A DNA stretch of 64,000 bases from Semisulcospira habei (GCA_036245525.1 BTPG01000007.1:125019815-125083814); one strand, 5' to 3'; numbered from the stretch's first letter, positions 40,501-51,268 are shown. The notes: generated by a model from the sequence alone, not told the origin. Program-made: numbers and translations.

Positions 40501-42771
40501 GGTCACCAAAGGACTCTGTAACCACTAGCAGCCGGCTCAGGGTGTTTCCCGACGAGCAGCGCTGTCCTGGTGGAGCCCCCTCCAGGGAGCGAGGGCGGTG
40601 CCAGCATACCCGCTCCGAGCGCGAAAACCTGCGCTACGTCGTCGGCCGCCTGGACGGCTTCCCAGCTGACCTAGAGCGGTGTGTGGGTTCCATACTGTGC
40701 GCCCAGCGGATTCCATTTGTGCCAAGACGATGCATGCGTGCGAGAATGTCTCCGTGAACCGAGCTCTATGGCGAGGTGGGCTCGCTGTCGGCGAGGAGAC
40801 TCCGCGTAGGAGCCAGGGGCTTTCTGGTGCGTTCCCTCCTGGGAACGACCGCATCGATCAACCCACTCTGCACGCTAACCTGACGCGTCCGGCATGGTGA
40901 TCTCTCCGTCATCTCGTCGGGACTCGATCGATCGCAGTACCGGGAACAGCAGCCGGTCTACCAGTAGGTCTGGAACCAGTCACAGGTGCCGTGCGAACTC
41001 GCCAAGTAGCGCCCAGCGTCGTTCAGGTCATGCGGAGCAAACGTCACACCAACGTTCGGAGGTACATCCGGCACCTGGTAGACAGACCTTGTGTGAGTCC
41101 GACGGTCACTGGAATCCTCCATGTGGTGTGCAGGTCGTCCAGAGGCCACTACAACATATACAAACCGAAGGCACGCGGGCGTGGGCCTGAGGGACCCTGC
41201 CCTGGTAAGGTTAACCTTCGCAACAAATCATGCACAACTCAAACATGTCATGACAAGTATAGGTCTGAAGCAAGCAGCAGGCACAGTAACCTTTGTCGGA
41301 GCGGTGCCCTCTGCTGAACACCTGCGCTGTACTATAGCGACAGGCCTCCAGGTGCAGTGTTGATCGTAGTTTTATGTTGCCTTAAATAGGCCATTAATCT
41401 CCTTTCGACCGTAATTTGTATTCACATGCACAAGCCTTAGTCAAGGAGGAATTAACCAAAGAGCATATATTAAGTGTTCAGGAGACATAGGGCTGTCTTA
41501 GCACTCTGTTTCCATCAGGTAGGTTCGGGTTGGGATGAGGTCACTGGCGCCGGCCCTTAGCTGCCTTGGAGAACGGGCTCCACCCGTCCGAAATCAATGT
41601 CCATTTTGTAGCTCTGTTCCTGTAACTTGCGGAACGAGCGCATGCATGAATGTGAGCAGCACCTGTGGTGGCAAGCCAAAATTATTTTTGTTGTTTTTTT
41701 TGTATGATTTTCTTCTATTACCGCCACAAAAAAGGTCATCTTGGACCTTAACAAACGGCAGCAAGGCGTGGCGACGAGTGGCCCTGCGCTCAAGTGGGCA
41801 TACGCCTGACATCCAAGAACAGAAACATGTGATGCCAAGTATAAAAGTGCGCAAAAATGTTCACCCACCAGCCAAATTGTGTACCTAATATGCCCCCGTG
41901 TATGGTAAACAGGTCTGCATTACGCATAACAGGCATTACGTGACCGACACAGTACCGAAGTAAGCGTCAGCTCTCGCCACACTCACCAACGTAATGCGTC
42001 AAGGAATGGCTGGAGCATAACACATTCCCCGAACCCCACAAGGTACAAAAGAGTAGGTAAGGAACAAGTGAGTAGGTAAGCGCCCGAATATAGTTAAGAC
42101 TTAACTTTCACCGATCTTTCACACCACTCCCATTCCATTAGAGGTTTTAACCGCGAGGAAAAGGTGCTCTGCATCGCTAGACGCCATCTTGGAAAACGAA
42201 GCTGACCACCTGTGGATCTGAGCCGTTTAAGAATGACCGTTCCAGATTAAAATGTCTCATTCCTTTCCTCACGCGTAAATGCCCTCTTTTGAGAAAGGGA
42301 GATTTTGACCCTGTTAAATAATAATGCCACACCAACACGGAAGGAGAGAGGGAACGGGCGCGAGGCCCGCCAAGTAAAAGCCAAGAATCTTGGCGCAAAG
42401 CAACAGCGCCGAAGAAGAAGACCGCCTTCGAGCTCGCTCAACCAGTGCCCAGCGCGAGGACCGGCCGAGGGCCAACCCAACTACCTTACCTTTTCCCGGA
42501 GCGGGACCGGGGAAGGGGGGAGAAAAATCTCAACCAAGGCACGCACGGCGAAGTCACAGCGAAGCGCACAGCACAGCCCAGGCCGGCAAACAAGCAGCCA
42601 AACGGGCAGCTGCCAACGAAAAGGGGACACCAGAGCCACGCAAGGCACAGGGAGGACGGACGAAGAAGAAGTCAAGCGAAGAATCAAGGCCGTCGACGAC
42701 CGGCGAACCGGTCGAAAATCCCAAGTCCGTAGGCTAGAGCAAACACGTCTGAACAGCGTAAGCCTAAGTAG
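37521..42771 (-). other. GC-rich interior of DIRS-B, no intact gene
   Basis: Numerous open stretches on both strands (for example 38322-38804 +, 39723-40157 -) are Arg/Ser/Pro-rich and lack catalytic motifs, as expected of chance frames in GC-rich DNA. Direct repeats lie inside (40185-40445 against 40730-40925). The segment 41200-42250 is less GC-rich than its surroundings and may be a further insertion. Confidence 0.5.
40185..40925. repeat. Direct repeats inside DIRS-B
   Basis: GAATGTCTCCATGAACCGAG, GCGAGGTGGGCTCGCTG and GGCGAGGAGACTCCGCG recur at about 40187-40255 and 40742-40812. TGGTGCGTTCCCTCCTGGGA and ATCGATCAACCCACTC recur at about 40358-40402 and 40827-40868. Confidence 0.8.
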
Positions 42772-42925
42772 ACTGACCGACGGACTATGGGTACTCTGTC
42801 CCAGATGGGAAGTATCGGGAGATAACTCTCGGCCCCCTCGGGGTTCCCCGAGTGCCTCCCGGGTTGTGTGGTAACACAACGAGCTCTTAGGCTAGAATTG
42901 CGTAAGTAGTAGACATCCCCCCATA

Positions 42926-43485
42926 TCATCATCATCAGTCCCTTGCCCGAACTGGGCGTTGGGGGGACTGAAAGGCAGCAGCAACAGACAGTGCTCTCCA
43001 CTGAGTTCTATTTTGGGCTGTGGCAAGCAAGTCTGGCATCTCGAGTTCGGTCCATTCTTTTATGTTTGCGACCCAACTCTTTCTCTGACGACCTCGCCGA
43101 CGACTTCCTTCGAGAGTGCCTTGGAGGATAGTCTTGGACAAGGTGTTGTGTCGGGTCACGTGGCCAAACCAAGCAAGCTTGCGCCGTTTCACGGTTGCCA
43201 GAAGGGGTTCATGTGGGCCCACCAGGGAAGTGACGATGCTCCGTACATATTCGTTGGTCTTGTGCTCGCGGTACGAGATGCGGAGCAACTTCCTCAGGCA
43301 CTTGTTCTCAAAGGCCTGGATTTTCTTTTCTGAGTCTGCAAGCAGTGTCCAAGTCTCACAGCCGTAGAGCAGAATAGACACTACGAGGGACTTGTAAAGC
43401 CTGTACTTGATGGTGAAGCTGATGGAGTTACTTCGCCATATCCTGTCCAGCCTGGCCATTGCGGATGTTGCTGTACCTATCCTCA
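42926..43485 (-). mobile_element. LINE fragment inserted in DIRS-B right end
   Basis: It splits DIRS-B between CCCCCCAT and CATAAGGTCATG. It encodes an RT C-terminus (42935-43486, -) and ends in CATCATCATCAG, that is a (TGATGA)-type tail in element orientation. It is 5' truncated at about 43485. Confidence 0.85.
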
Positions 43486-43486
43486 T
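42935..43486 (-). pseudogene. LINE RT C-terminal fragment
   Basis: The frame reads TIKYRLYKSLVVSILLYGCE, then LRKLLRISYREHKTNEYV, RKLAWFGHVTRHNTLSK and RRRGRQRKSWVANIKEW. This is the thumb/C-terminal region of a non-LTR RT. The catalytic palm is absent, so it is a dead fragment; the first ATG may be from flanking DNA. Confidence 0.85.
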
Positions 43487-43880
43487 AAGGTCATGTCATC
43501 GGTAATGTTTTTGAAGAAACAAATAAGATAACCATCACATGCACACAAATGACAGACCACGCCAAATAATGGTCTTGTGATGCACAGTACTGTATTGTTG
43601 CAGATCAACAGTTTAATACATTCACTGTATCAACCAGAACTCTCCGTAAACTCCGACATGACAAACCCGGTATTAATTTCATTAGATCAGAACAGGAATA
43701 AATTTGGCTAACAATGCAGATAATGTAAAACATTTTCAACATCTTACTTTAAAACTTGCTTTGGTACTATAGCGCAAACTAAAACTAAAAAATGACTTCT
43801 AGTCCTTTCTAGTCAAAAGCCAGTTAGTTGTTGAAAATTGGACCTAGAAAAGCAAAACCGATCTATCATTTTCCCACCTA

Positions 43881-43960
43881 TTAACCCCTTGGCTATCGGT
43901 ACCACTTTGAGGCAATTCCTCGTGGAATCACCTGAACCAAAAAGTGCTACCAACATAAAC
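43881..43960. mobile_element. H3 MITE, right end eroded
   Basis: It starts TTAACCCCTTGGCTATCGG. The centre is GGCAATTCCTCGTGGAATC. The right arm AAAGTGCTACCAACA is kept, but the terminal GGGTTAA is lost. Confidence 0.65.
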
Positions 43961-44413
43961 AATTTGCAGGCTACTACAAATACTGGCAATGTTGTCTATG
44001 GAGTAACAAAACAGGTCTCCATCACACAAGCAATGGAGGGTAAAAATATTTTGCTTTACTAGTGTATACTTAATTTTTATTTTGTATAAAAATAGTCCAT
44101 TGCAATTTTCTAACACATTGTCCTTCATAATGGCAAGGGTGTAAAGTTGAAAATCACGAAAGTGCAATCAAAGATGTTGCATTTAACTTGATGTACTACA
44201 AATACAATATAGATGTTAGTGGACTATGTGTACACAATCCTGCAAAAGCAGACCACCCACGGGACTTGCAATACAACAGGTGGCCACGTTACGAACAGTA
44301 CTGTAACCTGAGACTAGCAGTAAGAAGACCAAGCCACCAGAGATGTGCTTTTATCTTCCACATGTTTTAACCTCATAGGGGACCAGTGGCAGAAAGTCGC
44401 TTTACGCGCCCGA

Positions 44414-44502
44414 GTGAGCCTAGTCTTGTGCCAGCCACTAAGCAAGGTGCTCTGCTATAGTGGAGCACAATGCTTAATGGCTGGCGCAGGACTAAGCTCT
44501 CT
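44414..44502. repeat. H5 fold-back hairpin
   Basis: GTGAGCCTAGTCTTGTGCCA... and ...TGGCTGGCGCAGGACTAAGC form an imperfect ~42-bp stem with a short loop (GCTATAGTGG). A TTAACC lies 44 bp upstream (44367). Confidence 0.65.
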
Positions 44503-44834
44503 CAATTTATCCCTGAAATCATGGACCTCTGCAAGAAGTGACCATCGCCCAAAGCCACCAGTCCCACGATTCGAAAACCTGCCATCTACCATGTGATAGG
44601 CAACTGTAGTGTTTCCAGAGGAAATGTAGCATTTCATTGGGAAATGCTATAGCGGCCTATTACAGGGTGGATGGCAGGCTTCGACTGTCTATGATCAGTG
44701 AAGTCTGAGAAACACATGAACTGGTGAGGTCAAAGCAAGGTACAACTTCCTGTCTTCCTTCCTTCCAACCACAATTAAAACAAGTCCACAAATTCCAACA
44801 CAAATTACACACAATACATTAAACGCATAACACA

Positions 44835-44927
44835 TTTAATTCTTTTCATGTCCGTAATGGTTTTAGTTGTGATGATTCCTACAGGAATCGTCACGACTGA
44901 AACCGCTACCAACACGCAAAGGGTTAA
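44835..44927. mobile_element. H3 palindromic MITE
   Basis: GTAATGGTTTTAGTTGTGAT and ATCGTCACGACTGAAACCGC arms around TCCTACAGGA, ending CACGCAAAGGGTTAA (TTAA 44924-44927). Confidence 0.75.
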
Positions 44928-45904
44928 AATATCTGCAGCAGTGCAAATATCAACAACTTCACGACATGTAAGCAGCGAGACTCTAGACAAAACAGAAAAT
45001 GTAAAAGTGATTTACGTGAAGCGAGGAAAATTTGTACATAAAGCAGCAGGGCAAGGAATATCAAATGAATAAACCATCTTTTCCCAAGTCTGGCCCCATC
45101 AGTCACAACCGATACAAAGCTGTTTGAGATTTTCTGTCAATTTTTCACAACAGGAAAGCGGCCATGTGCATTTTGCTTGGAAAAACATGTTACCTCTACT
45201 TCGTGTGCAATCGGGAAAAGAAACAATCACTTTTGAGTCGATGCCCCAGAAAATATGAAGATAACCAAATGCCTCATTTTAACAGAAGCTGCTATTTAAT
45301 TTTGCTTGGAAAACATGTCACCTCTATCTTGTGAGCAATCATGTCACTGGAGAAAAGAAATGAAGTCATGTTGAGGTCATAGCCCAAAAAAAGAACACAA
45401 CTGATTGCCCTGTTTAAAAACAAGTCGCTGTTGTAGGAATGCGCAAGGGCAACTCCTTTGAATTTGGGCAATGATTTGACAAACTTTTATGAGGCTTATA
45501 GGTGCGACAACAGCCAGCCATCTGTTGGGTAAACGCACAGCACCGACAGCAGGATGCTTACACATTGAGAGCCAGTCATCAAATGCTGTGCTAGGTTGCT
45601 GCACTGTACAAGCGCTGGTTGTACCTTGGGAATCTTTTCTACAAGCGGCTTCACCCCTTTTCATTTATATACAGTAGGTTTAGGAAACTAACCAAACCTT
45701 GCTTTTCAGACAAAAAGCACATGGCTACTTCTTCCAAGCAAACATTTTCATGTGCTTAGCTTGATCAATAGGGCTGACCTGGGAAAAACAGTAGAGTTTC
45801 ATAAATAGGCAATACTTTACAGGCTTTATGAACAATAGCAGAATCAGTTATCCCTTTACTACCCACCTGCATCAACACTAACATGTGTACTTCTCCCTCA
45901 CACT

Positions 45905-46129
45905 TTAACCCATATCATACGGAGGCTAAACGCTTCAAATTTGTATACTGCCATATGCAAGCTACATTACAGTACTTACAGATAAGGATATAAACCAACA
46001 ACATTAGTTCAAGGGTGGTGCCAGAATAGCTTGGCGCCTAGAGGCGCCAAGCTATTCTGGCACTACCCTTGAACTATTTTAGTCAAACTTATTTCAAACA
46101 TTGGCCGTATTCCGAATGACAAGGGTTAA
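45905..46129. mobile_element. H2b palindromic MITE, complete
   Basis: 225 bp from TTAACCCATATCATACGGAG to TATTCCGAATGACAAGGGTTAA. The palindrome 46003-46087 surrounds GGCGCCTAGAGGCGCC. Closely matches the copy at 15331-15557. Confidence 0.88.
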
Positions 46130-46215
46130 GAGTCAAATAATGACTCAGAATTGCTTAAAAATATAAAATCCAGACTATAAATTGTGTAAAATTCAAAGAT
46201 ATTTTCAAGACACTC

Positions 46216-46256
46216 AGAAAGGACAAACTTGTACAATTGTTGTACTTGTCCTTTCT
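46216..46256. repeat. Short palindromic hairpin
   Basis: AGAAAGGACAA / TTGTCCTTTCT with inner TGTACAATTGTTGTA. Confidence 0.65.
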
Positions 46257-46333
46257 AAGCACGTTTCTTTCTTGGTAATTTCATCTACAAATAGTCTGCA
46301 GGAGGTAGGATCACCCACGACACTTCCCACAAG

Positions 46334-46425
46334 CTAACCCTTTAAGTGTCAGTAACAGTTTTTGTCACGATGATTCCTACAGGAATCATTACGACAAAAA
46401 CCAATTCCAACACACAAAGGGTTAA
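46334..46425. mobile_element. H3 palindromic MITE, nearly complete
   Basis: 92 bp from CTAACCCTTTAAGTGTCAG to CAACACACAAAGGGTTAA. The arms GTTTTTGTCACGATGATTCC / GGAATCATTACGACAAAAAC meet at TACA. Confidence 0.82.
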
Positions 46426-46850
46426 GAAATTCCTTACCAAGAAGGTGACTGCAAAGCACATAAAATGCAAAGAAATAATCAGACATGCACACACTTCGGC
46501 AGGACAAGCACAAAACAGAACAATTTTGTGCTTCCCAAGTGTGTTAGTTTATATCTTGGCGATTTTTTTCTGTAAAAAGTGAACTGGCTTGCTTTAGACA
46601 CTACAAGAGATCACAAATGTAGACCTGTGCTGTTAAAACAACAATGCAGAGCAACAAAACACTGAATGCCGCACAATTTGAAACCTACTTCTATCAGAAT
46701 CGACCACTACAGGTGTAAACATGACAAATGCACGTCACCAAAGAAAACAAGACTGTCAAAACCCAGCACGTAACAATTTAAAACCTACCACAAACAACAA
46801 AAAGTCACTGCATTTAGCGAAACAATCTTTAGAAGACCAGAAACATTCAC

Positions 46851-47175
46851 GCAGTGAACACCAGTCTACAATCTATGAAGCATAGATCCTCATGAGCCCA
46901 TATGCAGTGAACACCATTTTTACCTGCAGCACAGATCCTCATGAGCCCCTACTCGGTGAACACCATTGCACTTCAGGCATAGAAACTAGTAAGCCCCTAT
47001 GCAGTGAACACCAGTCGGCTAGACTTTAACCCTCTCTCAGAACTTAATGACTTAGTCGCAAGTTCTGGGAATCAAAGGGTCAATTCTTGTGAGCCCCTAT
47101 GCAGTGAACACCACCATTCTACAAGAGACTTCGATCCTCATAAGCCCCCGCATGCTCCTGAGGATTGAAGCCTCT
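46851..47175. repeat. Array of H1 half-arms with GCAGTGAACACCA spacers
   Basis: The unit (AGATCCTCATGAGCCCCTAT then GCAGTGAACACCA) occurs at about 46851, 46904, 46951, 47001 and 47101, roughly 50 bp apart with one 100-bp gap. The gap holds a degenerate TTAACCC-AAAGGGT element (about 47027-47085). It ends in an imperfect H1 palindrome (about 47128-47175). It lies just downstream of the RANBP1 stop codon. Confidence 0.7.
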
Positions 47176-47360
47176 CGTCGTCCTTAGTTTCAGCTGTGTG
47201 GTCAGACAATCAAGATCAAAGACAAGCCAACACATTCACACAAACATACAAGCAGTAGTTCAATCAACAACTACCACACACTCGCAGTCTCAATCAATCA
47301 CCATACACTGATACAGTCCTTCACACACGAACAAATCATTCACAGACTTCTCAAACATCC

Positions 47361-47536
47361 TCATTCTTTTCCATCAGTCTGTGCCGTTTCCTTTGATCCT
47401 GCTTCTGTGCTTTCCTTTGTGTCCCCACTGGCAGCCTCTTTGACAGAGAGGTCACTCAGTTTCTCGGCCAACTTGTCCTCTTGTTCAGATTCTGGCTTTT
47501 CATCTGCATCTCCATTGGTTGTTTTCTGCTCTTCGT
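47361..47536 (-). CDS. RANBP1: RANBP1 terminal exon
   Basis: The acceptor TTTTATTCTTCAG precedes ACGAAGAGCAG. It encodes [20 protein letters not shown], then [13 protein letters not shown] (export signal) and an acidic tail ending [11 protein letters not shown] is at 47363-47361. Confidence 0.92.
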
Positions 47537-50500
47537 CTGAAGAATAAAATATGAACACTTTTTTAAATGAAAGCCATCAGCACGATATAGACACAGATTT
47601 GGCTATTTTTTATATCTTCCCCACGAGGCTTCACAATAAGCTTGAACAAAAATGGCAAAGCCCTAAAAGCTCACATGCGTAACTGATCCACATAATTAAT
47701 GACCTTGACCTCGAAACAGGTCACTGAAATGAACAAGTGTTCTAACATAAAGGGTCGGCATTTGTACCTCAAAATCCATGTTTTCTCAACATGTACGCAA
47801 TTTTCACCTTTATCAACCTCCCATGACTCTTGACCTCTTTAAGTACAGGGAGTGAATCAAATTAGTTTGCATAGAAAGGTCTTTTCATCGGCTACCTTTC
47901 TGCCAAAATTAATTGAAAAGTTTTGCAAAAATCCCGATAAAGACTAAAATTCTATTAAAAAAAAAGAGACATTTTTCACATCATTTGCTGATCTCTTGTG
48001 ACCATGACCTTTCCATGAGGTCATTCAAGTTAGCATGCATAGAAGGTCTTACCATCAGGTATCTCTGTACCAAGTTTAGGTTTGAAGTTTGAATCAGAGC
48101 ATGGAATTACTCGTACTAAAAAAAGAGGAAAACCCCTTTTCACTAGGGGGGTCCGGGGGCATCCCCCCCCCCCCCTCCCCCCCCCCGGAAAAATTTTGAA
48201 AATTTACATTAAAATTTGTGCAATCTGGTGCATTTTAGAGAGAAACTGAGCCGCTTAACCACCTAAAAATCTTGCTTTTTTTTCTTATTTTTTGGGTGCA
48301 CTTTTTATTTTTTGTCAAAGGTTTAAAAGTTATACTAAAACTTAAAGTATTCAACAGAATATATCCAAATGTTTATTCAAAATACATCTGAATGTCTTTC
48401 CATTTTTTCAAAATTTGAGTTTCATTATATAATATATATACTTTCTTTAATAATCTCTGATTAATCAGCTGTAAGTATGGGTTCCTTTTCCCTCTTATTT
48501 AATACTATGTACCATGGTCATTGAACTGGAGAAAGGTTATATAGATTTTTCAACATAATTTCAAACTTTACTGGAAAAAAATACATTGTAATAAATTTAT
48601 TCACCATCAAGAGTAATATTTCCAATGGCACTGCTTTTAGCTTTCTTGTGTTTCGCTGTAGACACGTGAGCATCAAGAGCTACGTGGCCGCGTAGTTAAT
48701 ATAAAACTCTGCGCAGTTCGTGGCAATACGCCTGCCCACAGGCCGCTAACTTGCGAATACACTGAGCGCGGACCTCGTCGTTTACGCTTTTCTCGAGCCA
48801 AGTCCATCTCCAAATATTCTTGGCTCCAAAATTGTCTATTCTGTCTCCGCGTTTAAGTATATTCTCTTCGCCATATTTTGACCAGACTACGACTACCAGT
48901 GAAGACCGAAAGCGACCTGTGCTAGCTAAAGCTAACGCCTCGCTCAATTTTGAATACGCGATTTGGGGATATCCGCCACATAAAGATCGTGAAACACGGT
49001 ATTGGAATAGTGACTTTACGATTTTGTTTTTGGCGGAAATTTTTATTTTCGGCAGAATGGCAGCTTTATTTAAGCGGAAATCCGCCAAAAAGAGGAAAAT
49101 TCCATGCTCTGTTGAATAGTATTTGAGAAAAAACATCTTTTGTTAAAATATGGCTATTTTTTTTTTATTACCCATTTCCTCAGCTCTTGTGCCCTTGCCC
49201 TTTTCGATGGGCCAACCAAATTAGTATGTATAGAAAGGTATCTTTATACCAAGTTTGGGTTTAAAGTTGTGAATAGTAGTTGAGAAAATATCAATTTTGA
49301 CAAAATATGGCAATTTTGTTACCTATTTCCTGATCCCATGACCTTGAAGGGAGGTCACTCAAATTGGTATGTTTGAAAAGGTCTTGCCACAAAGTATCCT
49401 TGGGCTAAGTTTGAGGACTGTGGCTTGAATAGTCTCTGTGATGGCGGACGGATGACAGATGGACGACCACTGGCCCATAACATACTCACTTTTGCTTCGC
49501 ACACGAGTCCAAAATGTGCCTTTGCTACAAACCCGTGTTCAGTCCATACTACTCAAAATTTTAATGACCCATAAATACAGAGGTATGCAAGGTCAGTTCT
49601 AACCCTTTGGCTGCTGGTAACAGTTTTGTCATAATGATGCAGGTCAGAATCATCCTGACAAAAACTGCTACCGACAGCTTTAGGGGTAATATGTCTACCT
49701 TGGTCTGCATCACCATGTTTGCCAACAACCTCCAAGGCGCAATGAAGTCAACACACAATGATCCCCTCCACCCAAGAAACGAACAAGTAAATCTAAGGGG
49801 TTCATGTGAATCTGCAACTCTTGAAGATGACCCAGAAGCTCACAAGAATCTCTTACCAGCTGTATTTGTCTTTTTGGTTGCCTCTTCCACTTTCTTTTGT
49901 GCCTCTTCAAATACACTCTTGAACTTCTGGGCATCTGTGAACACAAAATACAATAACAAAAATTATAAAGAAAACAAAAAGAAAATGAAAATCAACCCAT
50001 CGCTCTTGATACATGCAGTTGGGAAATCAGATAAATGACACGCATCACTAAATCAGTCCGCCCGTCATATCTATCATCATGCTGATGCATACATCTCTGA
50101 CCACAGCTTTCCCTGCTGACTATTATTCAAATGCAACAAGAGCCATTACTTGGGTGCTGGTCTGTCATTTTGGACCTTATGGCTCTAGCTTTAAGGTCCA
50201 AAATCACGTGTCAGAATCATGGCACAGAAGCAAATCACGCATACACAGCACAGTTTGCAACAGAAGGCCAGAATACTCACTCTCAGCGTTTGCGAAACGA
50301 ATGGCTAACAACTCTTCTTTGGACTCTTCGTCAGCAAAGTCGGCCAACGTTGACCAAACCCACGCACGGTCACTGCCACAGTTCGGCTTAAGCTGCATAA
50401 TGGGAGTAACTGCAACACAGAATGTTTGGAGGGTGTGATCACATACAAATTTCTCTCATGGAGTATGAACATGTATCGAACTTAGTTTGCACTAGAAATT

Positions 50501-51268
50501 GATAAAGTGGGTCAAAATCAACACCAAAGAAAGCAAGCAAAGGACACGTACTGTAGTGGTTGGCACAAATTTTCAGCGTCTTGTCTCTCCTCATAAGAAT
50601 GCGGACCATTGCCGTCTTTTTGTGCTCCAGCAGTTTGACCTCACCAGTGCCTCGCTCTTTCCATTCTGGTGGCTCTGCTGAACTGTCAAATCTAAACAGC
50701 TTGGCTCTCCTGCACAAAAAAAGACCAGATATCAAAATAGTTTAAGACACGTCTCAGAGGTTAGACTTCACAATTTGGTAGAATACATAGTTACGCATCT
50801 TTACTGCTGAGCAGTATCGAAAGAAACATTCAATATCAAATGACAAGCAGACGGAAAGAGATGATTGTGGAATTCCATGGAGTAAGGGATCAAACACCTT
50901 CAGAATTAAACGACAAACATCATGGATAATCAGTCCGCCCGTCGATAATCTCATCACAAGGTGCCAAATAACATTTTAAGGCAAGGCAAAATATATTAGA
51001 AATAATGCAAATTTAAAAAAAAAACAACTCTGATACAAATAATTTATAAAAATGGTATTAATTCCAGTCAGTAGCAAAGCAGCCAGACTTTTATTTTCAG
51101 TCACCACATGTAAAATAATAGGAAAAGTGATTCAAATGCTGATGTAAGTTGTCAGATGACATACAATTTTAGTAAAACTTCCTCCTCCTCCTCTAGCGTC
51201 TTTATTTCCACTGGTTTCAGCTGTACAACTGGCTCGAAATGGACATCTGGGGACTCAGGTACTTCATC
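47361..51268 (-). CDS. RANBP1: Ran-binding protein 1, five exons (complement: 51268-51165, 50709-50552, 50409-50281, 49934-49857, 47536-47361)
   Basis: RanBP1 binds RanGTP in the cytoplasm and, with RanGAP, helps GTP hydrolysis and release of export complexes. The five exons join in frame to 214 codons plus stop. They give a full RanBD1 domain: [93 protein letters not shown] and [18 protein letters not shown]. The tail has [13 protein letters not shown], equivalent to the leucine-rich nuclear export signal of vertebrate RanBP1. All splice phases match. The N-terminal exon with the start codon was not found and must lie at higher coordinates. Confidence 0.95.
47640..48094. repeat. RPT-A repeat in RANBP1 intron, left part
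   Basis: AATGGCAAAGCCCTAAAAGC through CAAGTTTAGGTTTGAAGTTT, interrupted at 48095 by the hAT-like insertion and continued at 49112. Confidence 0.8.
48095..49111. mobile_element. hAT-like DNA transposon insertion in RPT-A
   Basis: 14-bp perfect terminal inverted repeats CAGAGCATGGAATT (48095-48108) and AATTCCATGCTCTG (49098-49111). The flanks TTTGAAT and TTGAATAG share TTGAAT, consistent with a slightly decayed 8-bp target duplication. CAGAG/CAGGG ends and 8-bp duplications are typical of hAT elements. A poly-C tract (about 48167-48186) lies inside. It splits an RPT-A unit cleanly. Confidence 0.65.
48696..49136 (-). CDS. ORF in hAT-like element, possible zinc-finger remnant
   Basis: 146 codons; the first residues read through the right terminal repeat, so the start is unlikely to be natural. 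The C-terminal part [20 protein letters not shown] followed by [15 protein letters not shown] resembles the W-x-W-x-W-L-E...K...C fold seen in BED/TTF-like fingers found with hAT transposases, but the second Cys pair is not evident. Otherwise unrecognised. It could be a captured first exon or a transposase N-terminus. Confidence 0.35.
   Translation of the reverse strand: MFFLKYYSTEHGIFLFLADFRLNKAAILPKIKISAKNKIVKSLFQYRVSRSLCGGYPQIAYSKLSEALALASTGRFRSSLVVVVWSKYGEENILKRGDRIDNFGAKNIWRWTWLEKSVNDEVRAQCIRKLAACGQAYCHELRRVLY
49112..49505. repeat. RPT-A repeat in RANBP1 intron, right part
   Basis: Continues GAATAGTATTTGAGAAAAAA and ends GACCACTGGCCCATAACATA...TTTTGCTTCGCACACGAG. Confidence 0.8.
49599..49690. 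mobile_element. H3 palindromic MITE in RANBP1 intron
   Basis: CTAACCCTTTGGCTGCTGG at the left, GCTACCGACAGCTTTAGGGG at the right, with arms around GATGCAGGTCAGAATCATC. Confidence 0.75.
49857..49934 (-). CDS. RANBP1: RANBP1 exon, end of RanBD1
   Basis: 78 nt. Acceptor GTGTTCACAG, donor GCTG|GTAAGA. It encodes [18 protein letters not shown]; the Asn codon is split with the previous exon. Confidence 0.92.
50281..50409 (-). CDS. RANBP1: RANBP1 exon, RanBD1 core
   Basis: 129 nt. Acceptor GTGTTGCAG, donor GAGA|GTGAGT. It encodes [19 protein letters not shown] and [20 protein letters not shown]. Confidence 0.95.
50552..50709 (-). CDS. RANBP1: RANBP1 exon, RanBD1 core
   Basis: 158 nt. Acceptor TTTTTGTGCAG, donor TACA|GTACGT. 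It encodes [20 protein letters not shown] and then [18 protein letters not shown] and [14 protein letters not shown], the signature of the RanGTP-binding fold. Confidence 0.95.
51165..51268 (-). CDS. RANBP1: RANBP1 exon, start of RanBD1
   Basis: 104 nt. Acceptor ATCTTGTTTCAG, donor AAATT|GTATGT. It encodes [19 protein letters not shown] and a Glu run, [15 protein letters not shown]. It begins in phase 0, so an upstream coding exon is required. Confidence 0.93.

Larger units (their letters stand above)
37171..43524 (-). mobile_element. DIRS-like element B (non-functional)
   Basis: Both termini are present and inverted: left 37171-37225 and right 43486-43524 share ACCGATGACATGACCTTATG. An ICR at 37428-37520 is built from the complements of both ends. 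The ICR lies near the left end, so the element reads on the - strand. About 150 bp inside each end is also inverted (37231-37383 against 42772-42925). The interior is GC-rich, with no intact gene; VDLFTARWD near 38450 (-) faintly recalls the end of the DIRS RT. A LINE fragment (42926-43485) sits just inside the right end. Confidence 0.82.

Noticed and set aside
37554..40900. Many 60-160-codon frames on both strands inside DIRS-B
   Set aside because: Compositional by-products of GC-rich DNA; no catalytic RT or recombinase motif could be confirmed.
46851..47175. CRISPR-like direct repeats with ~50-bp spacing
   Set aside because: The repeats are degenerate H1 arms, the intervals are not unique spacers, there are no cas genes, and the DNA is eukaryotic.
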